Origin: a virus
Length of the DNA stretch: 44,052 bases
Reading direction: 5' to 3' (one strand)
Virus record (IMG/VR): IMGVR_UViG_3300042463_000725
Span: 1 to 44,052 of that record
Under the pieces are notes generated by a model. That model searched no databases. It had not been told where the DNA came from and saw only the letters and a program-made list of their open reading frames with translations. Of this stretch, positions 32,766 to 41,386 are shown in pieces (positions within the stretch are counted from its first letter, which is position 1; each line of letters begins with the position of its first letter). The position numbers and the translations under genes are program-made.

Positions 32766-34748
32766 ATGGAATTACTTGGCCTTTTATCTAAAGTTGTAAA
32801 AGAAAGCATAACAACAAAAAAAATACTTTTAGAATACCCAGAATCAACGGTTAAAAAACTTGTGGATAAGTTTTCTAAACAGACAGATGAAACTGAAGAT
32901 GTGATTAGAAAAACAATTGCAGATTTTGAAAGATTTAAAGCCGCATTTGATAATGAAGATAAAGACATTTTCAAGCACGACTATAATAAAATTAAAACTT
33001 TAATTGCAGATAAGTCAACAAAACAAAAAAGTAAAAAAGACCTTGAAGGTATGGTTCAAGACTATATCAATAAATGGAGAGGAACAGTACAAGTTGATTT
33101 ACAATTAACAAAACTTAATATCAAAAAGTTTTTTGAAGTAAAAACACATTTTCCACAAGCTAAAGAATTTAAAAGAGATGTGTTATTACTTAATCCTACT
33201 GAACTTAATGAATTGGTTGGTAAATATTTCTCAAGATTTAATAATCAAGGGATTAATGAACTTGTAGCTGCAATCACACAAAAATTCCACGAAGAAAATC
33301 CAGACGAAGATCCGATGACAACTTTCTTACCGAGAGCTAAAAGATTTGTTAGACACTTTGAGCTTATTCCAATTAATTCAAAGTTGAGTAAGTTTATGAA
33401 TTTTGAAGAATTTGAGCATATTGTTGATGGTTATACACCAATGGAAGAAAGTGAATATACAGTTCCAGAAATTGATTTAAGTGATGTTGATATTCCATAT
33501 GAAGATGATAATATTTTAATTTTTGCGCCAGACCAAAAACATAAGTGTATTAATATTAGAAAAAAACACGCTCCAGATAGAAGATGGTGTACGTCCTGGG
33601 AAGGATCCTCAAATTATTATTACAACTATAGATTGAACCAAAACCTTACTTTATATTATATTATTAATAAAAATTTACCATCATCTGATTTGAATTACGC
33701 ATCAGTAGTTCTAGTTGATAGATATGGCGATATGAGACTTGCTGATGGCTCTAACTCTGGAAGATACGCCGGATCAACTGTAATACCTTGGTCTGAAATT
33801 ACGAAAAAAGTTCCGGTATTAGACGGTAAAAAACAATACTTAGAACCAAAACCTTATACAGATGAAGATCAAACTAAATTACAAAGATATAAAAGTTATA
33901 ATTTAACAACTACTGATCCTATTGCTGAATTAGGAAGTGAAGAAGAAGTTGAGTTGTGGATGGAACTTAGAAGTCCGGATTTCAGAAATATGAGTAGTGG
34001 TGATGAAATATTTACTAATCTACCAGAAGAATTACAAAAGAAATACATTGGTTTAGGTAATGAATTAAGCGCTGGTATGGTTAGAGGTTTAACACCATCT
34101 GGAATGTCTTATTATGTCTCTAAGAAAAAAGAAAAACTATTACAAAAATCTTTGAAAGACCTTTCAGAAAATGATATGGAAGTTGTTTTAAGTAAAGAAA
34201 TGAAACCATATTTGAGAAGTCTAAAAGAAAAATATAGAAACGAACTTTCAACAGACTTTAAACCTAACTTTGTTGGTATCGCATATCCAAGTGATGCAAA
34301 TGCTAAATATGCTAGAATGTTTGGTTTAGAAGAACTATTTGATTTAATACCAGCTGATACGAGATTTTTACAAATTGAAAATAAATCTAAAGATAAAGTA
34401 ATTTTAAAAATACCAGCAAGTATTAGTAAATTTACAAATGTAAGGACTTTAGTGTTTGAAAATATTGTAAATGAAATCCCAGAAGAAATTGGTAGTTTAA
34501 AAAGATTATCATTCCTTAATTTGACAAATAACGAAGAATTAACTACTCTTCCTGAGTCAATTACTGAAATTTATTGTTTGGACTTTATTTCTGTTTTAGG
34601 TTCTACTCAATTAATTGATGGTACAGAAAACTTACCAGAAAAGGTTAAAAACTTTTTTGATATTTCACCTAAAGCAACACTTTGGGACACTAATAGACCT
34701 GACGAATATTTTGATTTATGTGACGAAGCGGAACAAACAGCACCATAA
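32766..34748 (+). CDS. Large protein with leader, WCTS module and C-terminal leucine-rich repeats
   Basis: 660 aa. The leader is a helical stretch, GLLSKVVKESITTKKILLE, followed by a helical domain (to about residue 210). The centre (about 250-345) has ILIFAPDQKHKCINI, DRRWCTSWEGSSNYYYNY and YASVVLVDRYGDMRLADGS, a module I recall in large uncharacterised phage proteins; its chemistry is unknown. From about residue 555 are two or three leucine-rich repeats (VRTLVFENIVNEIPEEIGSL, LSFLNLTN, LTTLPESI). The LRRs suggest protein binding. Placed behind a TATTTATAA motif, it may be a virion or injected effector protein (inference). No catalytic site can be assigned. Confidence 0.65.
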   Translation: MELLGLLSKVVKESITTKKILLEYPESTVKKLVDKFSKQTDETEDVIRKTIADFERFKAAFDNEDKDIFKHDYNKIKTLIADKSTKQKSKKDLEGMVQDYINKWRGTVQVDLQLTKLNIKKFFEVKTHFPQAKEFKRDVLLLNPTELNELVGKYFSRFNNQGINELVAAITQKFHEENPDEDPMTTFLPRAKRFVRHFELIPINSKLSKFMNFEEFEHIVDGYTPMEESEYTVPEIDLSDVDIPYEDDNILIFAPDQKHKCINIRKKHAPDRRWCTSWEGSSNYYYNYRLNQNLTLYYIINKNLPSSDLNYASVVLVDRYGDMRLADGSNSGRYAGSTVIPWSEITKKVPVLDGKKQYLEPKPYTDEDQTKLQRYKSYNLTTTDPIAELGSEEEVELWMELRSPDFRNMSSGDEIFTNLPEELQKKYIGLGNELSAGMVRGLTPSGMSYYVSKKKEKLLQKSLKDLSENDMEVVLSKEMKPYLRSLKEKYRNELSTDFKPNFVGIAYPSDANAKYARMFGLEELFDLIPADTRFLQIENKSKDKVILKIPASISKFTNVRTLVFENIVNEIPEEIGSLKRLSFLNLTNNEELTTLPESITEIYCLDFISVLGSTQLIDGTENLPEKVKNFFDISPKATLWDTNRPDEYFDLCDEAEQTAP

Positions 34749-34764
34749 AATTAATTCAAAAGAT

Positions 34765-35055
34765 ATGAAAAATGTAGATGTTGAGATTTATCTAACCCAA
34801 CTGATAAATTTCTTTGAGAATAACCCAAATGATTTGATGATTTTGATTGGTGATTTACAAAAAGACGACTTCTACAAAAAGTTAAGAGAACGGTGTGAAA
34901 AAAACCTTGAAGAAGGAAAAGATATTGTTTTATCAAAGGATCAAATTGTAAGTGTTGTTGTTGAGTTAAAAATTCCTGAGATTACAAAACAAAAACAAAA
35001 ATATCTAGACAAGGTAATTCAAAAAACAAGTTTTGGTGATATTATTTTAAATTAA
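34765..35055 (+). CDS. Small hypothetical phage protein
   Basis: 96 aa from ATG 34765, chosen because the longer frame lies wholly inside the preceding gene. Helical and charged, with the phrase YLTQLINFFENNPNDLMILIG that I recall in short phage hypotheticals, and a Lys/Gln-rich end. It follows the LRR protein by 16 nt and is the last gene before the host-type promoter at 35068. Function unknown. Confidence 0.65.
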   Translation: MKNVDVEIYLTQLINFFENNPNDLMILIGDLQKDDFYKKLRERCEKNLEEGKDIVLSKDQIVSVVVELKIPEITKQKQKYLDKVIQKTSFGDIILN

Positions 35056-35067
35056 TTTCAGATAAAG

Positions 35068-35098
35068 TTTGGTAATTAAAAAAAAATTACTAATTTTG
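35068..35098 (+). promoter_or_regulatory. Bacteroidota-type promoter (TTTG-N19-TAATTTTG)
   Basis: TTTG at 35068-35071, a 19-nt spacer and TAATTTTG at 35091-35098, 23 nt before the ATG at 35122. Confidence 0.75.
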
Positions 35099-35121
35099 TT
35101 CTGTAATTAAAACTCTAAAAT

Positions 35122-35877
35122 ATGATATACACACCAGAATTAATCAAATCAGCAGCTCCATCAGTATTTGCAACTTCACCGTCACCAAAAATGACTGGCA
35201 AATACACATTTGTACCAACAGAACAAGTAATCGAATTTTTCGACCGTGAAGGTTGGCAGGTATCATCAGTAAAACAAACAGGTAAAGGTATTCACAGTCT
35301 TCACGAAATTAAATTCCGTAATGGTGAATTACCAAATGTTGGTGATACTTTGGTTGAGGCCGTTGTTAGAAATTCACACAATGGCACTGCTTCCTTTTCT
35401 ATGGGCGCTGGCCTTTTCAGATTGGTATGTTCCAATGGTCTAACAGTACCTACAGCTGTAGCTGAGAAATTCTCAATGAGACATAACCAATTTCAATTAG
35501 ACGATGTAAAACAATTAGCAGATTCATTTTCCAAAAAATTACCTATGATTGAACAATCAGTTGGTCGTATGATGGGTCGTGAATTAACAACTGATGAAAA
35601 AATTGATTTTGTTCGGGAGTCAGCTAAAATCAGATTCAATTCAGAAAAAACATTACACGATTTAGAAATACTTGGATTACTTACGCCAAACCGTAAAGAA
35701 GATGAAGGCGATGATATGTGGAAAGTTTTTAATGTCATTCAAGAAAAGTTTATCCGAGGTGGTGTAAAAGTCATAAACAATCGTGGTAAGGTTTCAAAAA
35801 TGAAAAGTATAGATAGTATTATATCCCAAAACAATATCAATACAAAACTTTGGGAATTGGCAGAAACAATGATTTGA
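35122..35877 (+). CDS. DUF932 family protein
   Basis: 251 aa. The features TPELIKSAAPSVFATSPSP, YTFVPTEQVIEFFDREGW and the LFRLVCSNGLTVP block are typical of DUF932 (phage/plasmid-like proteins of the TIGR03299 group), found on many phages and plasmids; biochemical function is not established. A later helical region contains IEQSVGRMMGRELTTDEKI. It has a strong host-type promoter and its own terminator (35881-35910), so it is a single-gene transcript probably made early. A role in replication or host takeover is an inference from promoter type and family distribution. Confidence 0.8.
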   Translation: MIYTPELIKSAAPSVFATSPSPKMTGKYTFVPTEQVIEFFDREGWQVSSVKQTGKGIHSLHEIKFRNGELPNVGDTLVEAVVRNSHNGTASFSMGAGLFRLVCSNGLTVPTAVAEKFSMRHNQFQLDDVKQLADSFSKKLPMIEQSVGRMMGRELTTDEKIDFVRESAKIRFNSEKTLHDLEILGLLTPNRKEDEGDDMWKVFNVIQEKFIRGGVKVINNRGKVSKMKSIDSIISQNNINTKLWELAETMI

Positions 35878-35880
35878 TAT

Positions 35881-35910
35881 TAAAGTGGTGACTTTTCACC
35901 ACTTTATTTT
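35881..35910 (+). terminator. Terminator after the DUF932 gene
   Basis: An 11-bp stem TAAAGTGGTGA / TCACCACTTTA with a 4-nt loop, then TTTT. Confidence 0.8.
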
Positions 35911-35921
35911 AATATTGAAAT

Positions 35922-36275
35922 ATGGAAACTAAAAAATTTTTTGAAAAGGAAGACGAATTTTTAAAATTACTTTACGATAAAGAAGGTAAGTTATATTCAA
36001 AAAGTCGTATATTTGCCAGAGTTAAAATATCACCAGAACTTCTTATGGATAAAAAATTTACTTTAGAATATTGTGATATTAATATGTACGAAGATGGTTT
36101 GGTATTTACAGACGCAATTTTAAAAAACAAATCTGGAATGTTTGTGTATTTATCAAGAAAGGATGTTATGGAAACATACTATCAGATTAAGGTTTATTTT
36201 GAACCAGATAAAATAGAAGAAACAAAGTTCTTCATAAAAAACTTATTAAAATTAAAAGAAAACGATGGAAATTAG
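35922..36275 (+). CDS. Hypothetical protein upstream of thioredoxin
   Basis: 117 aa. Charged alpha/beta protein with Lys- and Glu-rich first half, then LVFTDAILKNKSGMFVYLSR (strand-turn-strand) and YYQIKVYFEPDKIEETKFFIKNLL. No catalytic motif. It overlaps the thioredoxin gene by 11 nt, so the two are co-translated with the glutaredoxin as a three-gene unit. Function unknown; its position hints at redox or nucleotide metabolism. Confidence 0.6.
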   Translation: METKKFFEKEDEFLKLLYDKEGKLYSKSRIFARVKISPELLMDKKFTLEYCDINMYEDGLVFTDAILKNKSGMFVYLSRKDVMETYYQIKVYFEPDKIEETKFFIKNLLKLKENDGN

Positions 36276-36579
36276 TAGTGTAGATTTACAAAATGAAATT
36301 AATGCCGGACAAAAAATTATTGTTGAGTTCTGGGCTGAATGGTGTGGTCCTTGTCGAATGATGAAACCAGCATTTGAAAAAGTCGCAAATGAAAATACTT
36401 CGGATGTTAAAATGTATACAATGAATATTGAATTAAATAGAGAAGTTAGTGCTGCGCTTGGAATTAGAAGCATCCCAACCGTTAAAGTATTCAACTCAGG
36501 TCAAGTTATTGAAACAAAAGTTGGTATGTTAAGTGAGGGACAAATAAACGGATTAGTAACTGAATTAATAAATGGATAA
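36265..36579 (+). CDS. trx: Thioredoxin
   Basis: 104 aa. Active site WCGPC (W26-C27-G28-P29-C30) in the typical FWAEWCGPCRMMKP setting, the cis-proline loop RSIPTVKVF near residue 75 and a final helix. The length is that of classical thioredoxins. It would reduce disulfides, most importantly those of ribonucleotide reductase or of phage enzymes, supporting dNTP supply. No reductase gene is in the window, so host thioredoxin reductase would be needed. It overlaps the upstream gene by 11 nt and the glutaredoxin by 8 nt. Confidence 0.93.
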   Translation: MEISSVDLQNEINAGQKIIVEFWAEWCGPCRMMKPAFEKVANENTSDVKMYTMNIELNREVSAALGIRSIPTVKVFNSGQVIETKVGMLSEGQINGLVTELING

Positions 36580-36856
36580 GTTAGCTGTTTTATTTACAAT
36601 GAAAGGATGTCCTTTTTGTGTAGAACTAAAAGAAATGTTGGATAAAGAAAATATCCCATACGTTGATCGAGACATTCACGAATATGAAGAAGAGTATGAA
36701 TTATTTGTTGAAGTTACAGAAAATGAATATGTACCAGCCTTTATGTTAATTGAGTCTCCAGAAGACAACCCAAATACAGAACTATTTGCACCTGACAGAG
36801 ATTTTGATGATATCAATGAAGGTTTTGAATTAATAAAAGGATTTATAAACGGATAA
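36572..36856 (+). CDS. Glutaredoxin-like protein
   Basis: 94 aa. Active site CPFC (C13-P-F-C16) after strand LAVLFTMKG, with the cis-Pro YVPAFML loop near residue 66 and an acidic C-terminal half. The CPFC site resembles glutaredoxins and NrdH-like electron donors to ribonucleotide reductase. Acidic insertions (DRDIHEYEEEYELFVEVTEN) make it different from host glutaredoxins. It is coupled to thioredoxin by an 8-nt overlap and ends at a strong bidirectional terminator. Confidence 0.85.
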   Translation: MDKLAVLFTMKGCPFCVELKEMLDKENIPYVDRDIHEYEEEYELFVEVTENEYVPAFMLIESPEDNPNTELFAPDRDFDDINEGFELIKGFING

Positions 36857-36857
36857 T

Positions 36858-36891
36858 AAAAAACCCCACTCTCAAGGTGGGGTTTCTTTTT
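36858..36891. terminator. Bidirectional terminator between convergent genes
   Basis: A 9-bp G+C-rich stem AAACCCCAC (36861-36869) / GTGGGGTTT (36877-36885). A CTTTTT tail follows on +, and a T run on the minus strand, so it can end both the thioredoxin unit and the gene at 36890-37585. Confidence 0.88.
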
Positions 36892-37585
36892 AGAATACTA
36901 TTATGTGTTCTAACTTGTCTTGTTTTGTGTATGGTTTATCTTTACCAGGAAAGAGTATATCTTGTAAAAGGTCATAATCCTTAACATAGTCTCTAAAGTC
37001 TTCTAAATCAAAGGAAAATACGTCAAGTACTAGAGACTTAACAATATCTTTATTGTATCTAGATTCTGAAACAATCCTTATTTTTAAATCTTCATTCTCG
37101 TCTTCTTCTTTTGTGAAGTAAAACTTTAGACTATCAACACCCATAAGACTATACATATGATTAAAAACATAGTGTGAATAGTAAGTCATAAGTCTACCAC
37201 AGTTAAGACTGTAACCATAAGGAAATTCACTTGAAATAGAAAGTTGGTGTACTGGTTCTTCTTCTTCAATAAACACTTCTTTATTTACATTAACCCAACC
37301 TTTTTCAATATTAGTTATTTCTTCACCATAACGGATAATATCTAAAGTATTAATTTGTTTTATTCCAACCTCATCTAAAATATCCTTAAACCACTCAAAA
37401 AAGTCAGCTTTAACTTTATCTAGGTCCAATACGTCTTTTGATGTTGTTTGTCCATGGATAACCATAAATGATTCACAATCTGTTACCTGGATGATGGAGT
37501 TTTCTTTTTTATCTATTCTTGTAAGAATAAAATCGGCAAATAGGTTTACAATACCTCTTTTTGAATTTTTGTTAATTTTTCTCAT
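36890..37585 (-). CDS. Hypothetical protein (minus strand)
   Basis: 231 aa. The N-terminus (KRGIVNLFADFILTRIDKKE) is basic and helical, then ESFMVIHGQTTSKDVLDLDK, which superficially recalls the N-terminal strand and helix of SAM synthetase, although none of that enzyme's catalytic motifs is present. The centre has YGYSLNCGRLMTYYSHYVFN. The C-terminal half is acidic and Tyr-rich. A late-type motif lies 39 nt upstream of the start, the longest leader of that class, and the bidirectional terminator follows. Function unknown. Confidence 0.6.
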   Translation of the reverse strand: MRKINKNSKRGIVNLFADFILTRIDKKENSIIQVTDCESFMVIHGQTTSKDVLDLDKVKADFFEWFKDILDEVGIKQINTLDIIRYGEEITNIEKGWVNVNKEVFIEEEEPVHQLSISSEFPYGYSLNCGRLMTYYSHYVFNHMYSLMGVDSLKFYFTKEEDENEDLKIRIVSESRYNKDIVKSLVLDVFSFDLEDFRDYVKDYDLLQDILFPGKDKPYTKQDKLEHIIVF

Positions 37586-37624
37586 ATTCCATTTTTTTAT
37601 AATGGATACAAGTTTTAATTTAAT

Positions 37625-37633
37625 TTATAAATA
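37625..37633 (-). promoter_or_regulatory. TATTTATAA late-type motif (minus strand)
   Basis: Exact motif on the minus strand, 39 nt upstream of the ATG at 37585. The long spacing argues that this is a promoter rather than a translation signal. Confidence 0.5.
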
Positions 37634-37637
37634 GTTG

Positions 37638-38762
37638 TTAAATGTAGTCACCAAAGTAATCATTTATTGCTTTGTCAACTTCCCTATAATCTGGATAATC
37701 ATCGACTCTAAAATCAATTGGTTCATAAACCTCTTCTTGAAATAGTTGACCCATCATTCCAGTGTAGGAACCAAAATATTCTAAAATACTGTCACTATAC
37801 CCCATTCCCAAGTTATTTTCAATAAAAGCTAAGACATTAGAATAAAAGTCACGAATTTTAATATATGGTGTATATCTTGTTTTTTCACCTACTTGTTTTG
37901 CAACTTCATCAATTGGGGATGAAAAATATTCTTCAAGACCATCCATAACTTGGGTATAAATTGTATTTTCATAGGCACTATTATAAGCCTGATTATGTAT
38001 TGAATATAATTCACCCTCTAAATCAGATAAATCTTTTTGCATTAGTTCTTCCATAGATTCTTTATCTTTTATTAAAGACATCACATTATCCTGAGTAATT
38101 TGAAACACACCATCACGAGCCTGTACTTGTGCTAGTTCCTCAAAAAAATCAGAATCATAATCATTAGTACTTAAATCTCTATTTCCAATATTTTCTAAAA
38201 TGTAATTTGCAAGATGATGAAGATTTTGTTCATTTAAAACTTCAATAACATCTCTATAAACATCATCTGTTGTATCACTATACCAACCATAATCTAAACC
38301 ACCGTCACCTAATACTTGTTTTGCAATATCTTGTAAGTCATAGTCACTTCTTCTACTACTACTTCTGAAAAAATCTGCAAGCTCTTCTCTATCCCTTAAT
38401 CTTAACCAAAAACCATCATCTCTAATTACAACATCTGTTAAAATATCATCACATATATATTTTAATGCTGAGTTTGTATCTTTATTCATCATCCAAAGAA
38501 GATAATAGTTCTTTACAGTATCTTCCAAATCGTCATACCCAATACCTTCTAAAAAACCATTTTCGGCAATAAAATCAAATAATTCATTATCATTTTTCCA
38601 TTCTTTATCTGGAATATATGAAATATCTATTTCGTCCTTTTCACCATATTTTATTACTGCTTGTAAAAATCTACGAGTTGTTTGAAACACTTTTAATATT
38701 TTATCATATTCGGATTCCCTACCATCGTGGAACCATTCAAGAAATTGATCTAACTTTCCCAT
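37638..38762 (-). CDS. Large acidic hypothetical protein
   Basis: 374 aa, rich in D, E, Y and S. It begins MGKLDQFLEWFHDGRES and contains repeated short acidic helices such as DIAKQVLGDGGLDYG, LANYILENIGNRDL and PDYREVDKAINDYFGDYI. The style, many Asp/Tyr-rich helices, resembles that of the + strand gene at 39061, and I recall similar proteins in environmental phage genomes without assigned function. No catalytic motif or membrane segment. It has its own late-type motif 3 nt before the start, just downstream of a terminator. Confidence 0.6.
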   Translation of the reverse strand: MGKLDQFLEWFHDGRESEYDKILKVFQTTRRFLQAVIKYGEKDEIDISYIPDKEWKNDNELFDFIAENGFLEGIGYDDLEDTVKNYYLLWMMNKDTNSALKYICDDILTDVVIRDDGFWLRLRDREELADFFRSSSRRSDYDLQDIAKQVLGDGGLDYGWYSDTTDDVYRDVIEVLNEQNLHHLANYILENIGNRDLSTNDYDSDFFEELAQVQARDGVFQITQDNVMSLIKDKESMEELMQKDLSDLEGELYSIHNQAYNSAYENTIYTQVMDGLEEYFSSPIDEVAKQVGEKTRYTPYIKIRDFYSNVLAFIENNLGMGYSDSILEYFGSYTGMMGQLFQEEVYEPIDFRVDDYPDYREVDKAINDYFGDYI

Positions 38763-38765
38763 ATT

Positions 38766-38774
38766 TTATAAATA
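38766..38774 (-). promoter_or_regulatory. TATTTATAA late-type motif (minus strand)
   Basis: Exact motif on the minus strand, 3 nt before the ATG at 38762 and next to the T-run of the preceding terminator. Confidence 0.45.
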
Positions 38775-38775
38775 C

Positions 38776-38802
38776 AAAAAAAGGTGGAAAATTACTTCCA
38801 CC
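38776..38802 (-). terminator. Terminator after the 49-aa gene (minus strand)
   Basis: On the minus strand: a 7-bp stem GGTGGAA / TTCCACC, a 6-nt loop and a T7 tail, directly followed by the next gene's TATTTATAA motif. Confidence 0.8.
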
Positions 38803-38828
38803 CTTACTTTTTCTTTGGCCAAAGGAAA

Positions 38829-38978
38829 TTATTTTTTATTGTAATACTTTTCGATTACTTTTTTAACAGACTCTTGGACAGTTTGGTTCTGAACAGCTGG
38901 TCTTGGTGCTGCTTCAGTTCTTGCTGCTTGTTGAGGAGCTGCCGCTTGGTTTCCTTTGTTTTTGCATCCACATCCCAT
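38829..38978 (-). CDS. Small Cys-rich/Ala-rich protein (49 aa)
   Basis: 49 aa from ATG 38978 (MGCGCKNKGNQ). The frame is open 48 nt further upstream, but the late-type motif and A-rich leader place the start here. The CxC near the N-terminus could bind metal, followed by an Ala/Pro/Gln linker and a C-terminal helix (ESVKKVIEKYYNKK). I recall short MGCGCKNK-starting proteins in other Bacteroidota phages. It has its own promoter motif and terminator, so it is a single-gene transcript, unusual for so small a gene. Function unknown. Confidence 0.7.
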   Translation of the reverse strand: MGCGCKNKGNQAAAPQQAARTEAAPRPAVQNQTVQESVKKVIEKYYNKK

Positions 38979-39006
38979 AATAATTGGTTTTATTAGGTTT
39001 ATTTGA

Positions 39007-39015
39007 TTATAAATA
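39007..39015 (-). promoter_or_regulatory. TATTTATAA late-type motif (minus strand)
   Basis: Exact motif 28 nt before the ATG at 38978, leaving room for a real leader. Confidence 0.5.
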
Positions 39016-39047
39016 TCTTCAAACATTCATATTTGTAAAGTTTTGGG

Positions 39048-39056
39048 TATTTATTA
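39048..39056 (+). promoter_or_regulatory. TATTTATTA late-type motif
   Basis: Variant motif 4 nt before the ATG at 39061, divergent from the motif at 39007-39015. Confidence 0.35.
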
Positions 39057-39060
39057 TTGT

Positions 39061-40569
39061 ATGAAAAAGGTTTTAAAACTTACGGAATCAAATCTAATTA
39101 AGTTGATTAAAAATATTATAAAAGAACAAGGTGAAGAAGAAGTTGTAATCTCACCAGAAGAATACCTTACCCTATTAAAAAATGTTTATTACCAAGCACA
39201 CGCAATTCCAAAACTAAGACCATTTAGAGGAAAAAAACTTGTTATTGATGGTAGTTTAGATTTCAAACCCTTCAAAGATGAAATACACCTTACTGATTTA
39301 GGAAATATTAAAGTTAATGGATCTATTGATATTAGTTATACAAAAATTAAATCATTAGATGATGTTGAAGTTTCCGGAAGTAAAAGATTCTGGCAAACAC
39401 CTTATGAAAGAGTTATTCAGGCAAGAAAACAAAAAGAAAAACGAGATGTACAAGATAGTAAAAGAGAAGATAATGATTGGGATTTAAATAATACCGATGA
39501 AGAAGGTGAAAAAGCAAATGCTGCTTTTGAATATGCAACAGATAGGGGTGAACTAGAAACTTTGGATGATGAAGGAAAAGAAGAAATACAGGAATTAAAA
39601 AATCGAATAAAACAATTAGAAGAAGAACAAGAGAATCTGGATTCAAATGACGAAGACTACGATGAAAAATTTGATGAACTACAAGAACAGATAGATGAAA
39701 TTGAAGAAGAAATTGATTCGGCAACTCAAGATGCTGTTGATGTTTATGATTTATACCCATATGGAACTCATTATGATATGACTTCTTTTGAATCTTTATC
39801 AACAGGTTATGAATATGCTGTTGGGACAATATCTGAAGCTGATGAGTCAATGGAAAGTTACTACGAAGAAATGTTAGATAGACCAAAAGAATATTTTAGT
39901 AAAGAATATTTATCTGACTACATTGATGGTGATAAAGTTAAAGATTATTTTGAAGATGCTGTTGAAGATTGGGTTAGAGATTCTCCAGATTCTTATGGTG
40001 TTGAAAACCAATTAAGTGATGACCAAGAAGAAGAAATTTGGTTACTTGAAATGGAAAAGTGGGTTTATGAAAATGAAGGAGTTCGTGCACCAATTTCAGA
40101 CCCAACAAAAGAAGAAGGAAATGTTTTTGACTTTGAAGACGCAGAAGAAAATAGATTCCAATATAAAAAAGAAGCAAGTGGTTGGATTTTATATAAAGAA
40201 GGTGCCGTTGTTTCACCTCATCAGATATATGATGATGAAGACACAGATGAACACCAAGAAGCTAGAGATGAAAGAATATCAGATATTGAATATGAAATTC
40301 AAGAAATAAAAGATAATCCAGATGGTGACCCAAGTGATGAAGACATTCAAGACGCTGTTGAAAATTATTTAGAAGATGTAGAAAGAAACCCATTAAGTTT
40401 TTTAGAAGACATGGGTTATGAAGATTTTTCAGATTTTTTAAATTTAGATGAAATTAAAGATGATTTAATAAATCAAGCCGACTATGGTGAAACACTTAAT
40501 GGTTATGATGGTGGATACGATGAAATAACAATAAATGGTACTGATTATATTGTTATGAGGATTAACTAA
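39061..40569 (+). CDS. Large acidic protein with amphipathic leader
   Basis: 502 aa from ATG 39061; I prefer this start because it gives the leader MKKVLKLTESNLIKLIKNII, nearly the same as that of the 7321 gene. Residues about 50-110 look like a few beta-solenoid or LRR-like turns (LVIDGSLDFKPFKDEIHLTD, GNIKVNGSIDISYTKIKSL). From 115 on it is extremely acidic and helical with repeats of the EEIDSATQD kind, then a Tyr/Asp-rich domain. No catalytic motif. The acidic bulk could mimic DNA or fill the head before packaging (inference). It follows a late-type motif. Confidence 0.65.
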   Translation: MKKVLKLTESNLIKLIKNIIKEQGEEEVVISPEEYLTLLKNVYYQAHAIPKLRPFRGKKLVIDGSLDFKPFKDEIHLTDLGNIKVNGSIDISYTKIKSLDDVEVSGSKRFWQTPYERVIQARKQKEKRDVQDSKREDNDWDLNNTDEEGEKANAAFEYATDRGELETLDDEGKEEIQELKNRIKQLEEEQENLDSNDEDYDEKFDELQEQIDEIEEEIDSATQDAVDVYDLYPYGTHYDMTSFESLSTGYEYAVGTISEADESMESYYEEMLDRPKEYFSKEYLSDYIDGDKVKDYFEDAVEDWVRDSPDSYGVENQLSDDQEEEIWLLEMEKWVYENEGVRAPISDPTKEEGNVFDFEDAEENRFQYKKEASGWILYKEGAVVSPHQIYDDEDTDEHQEARDERISDIEYEIQEIKDNPDGDPSDEDIQDAVENYLEDVERNPLSFLEDMGYEDFSDFLNLDEIKDDLINQADYGETLNGYDGGYDEITINGTDYIVMRIN

Positions 40570-40607
40570 TATTTACAGGTAATATTAAATGACTATTATT
40601 ATGTCAA

Positions 40608-41384
40608 ATGGCAAGAAAAAAGAAAATAGAATTTTTAATGAACACCGACTGGATGTTTGAAAAACCAATTGACAGAGAACACAAAGAATACAAACTTTTA
40701 TCGTACTTTCAAAAAATGGGTGAAAAACTGGATAATATGGAATTATACCCAGGTTTTATTGAATTATCATTACACTTAGCAAACGTCCAAACTTTAGTTA
40801 AAGACAAGAAACTTTTATATACAAATAAGAAGTTTACATCTGTTGATGATGAACTACTTGTTAAGGATTTAAAAATTAAAGATGTGCCTGAAATGTCCCA
40901 CGATGAATATGAAGAATTTATAAAGATTCTATCCTATTCGGCGCCAAGAATCTATGAATACTTTGGTATGGCAAAATCGGTTTGGGAACTGGTTTATGAT
41001 AGTATCCACCTTAAAGTAAAAAAGAACACCAAAAATATTTTAGAAAATAAAGGATATTTTTATTTTGTAACTAGTGATATAATGAACATTTGGGAATATG
41101 AAAAAAAACCAGCAGCCAAAGGCTCGCCAGAAAGTAAGGTTGTTACAAATCTTATTTACTCCGAAGAAAAAAAGAATTTGACTATTCCAAAGATTATTGA
41201 TAATTTTAGTCAATGGACAACAGAAGATAAAAAGAAACTTCCAGTAATTGAAATGATAAGTAGAGGTGATTTTCCAATAGACCAAACACTACTACCAATG
41301 TTTAAAAGAAAGTTGATTGCTTATGTTGGACAGAAACAAATGATTGAAAATTATAAAAAATCAAAAGAAGAACAAAAAATTTAA
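40608..41384 (+). CDS. Conserved phage hypothetical protein
   Basis: 258 aa. Basic start (ARKKKIEFLMNTDWMFEKPI), mixed helical body with YIYEYFGMAKSVWELVYDSI-like helices, an antiparallel strand region (GYFYFVTSDIMNIWEYEKK) and a helical C-terminus. I recall relatives in other large tailed phages. No catalytic residues are apparent. Two nt separate it from the following 44-aa gene, so they are probably co-transcribed with the methyltransferase-DUF3310 gene. Function unknown. Confidence 0.65.
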   Translation: MARKKKIEFLMNTDWMFEKPIDREHKEYKLLSYFQKMGEKLDNMELYPGFIELSLHLANVQTLVKDKKLLYTNKKFTSVDDELLVKDLKIKDVPEMSHDEYEEFIKILSYSAPRIYEYFGMAKSVWELVYDSIHLKVKKNTKNILENKGYFYFVTSDIMNIWEYEKKPAAKGSPESKVVTNLIYSEEKKNLTIPKIIDNFSQWTTEDKKKLPVIEMISRGDFPIDQTLLPMFKRKLIAYVGQKQMIENYKKSKEEQKI

Positions 41385-41386
41385 TT

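Noticed and set aside
36890-37585. SAM synthetase-like assignment
   Set aside because: Only a short phrase (TTSKDVLDLDK) is reminiscent; the ATP and methionine-binding motifs are absent.
39413-39886. Minus-strand His/Leu-rich frame opposite the acidic protein
   Set aside because: It is a shadow of Asp/Glu codons, with no promoter, leader or domain.
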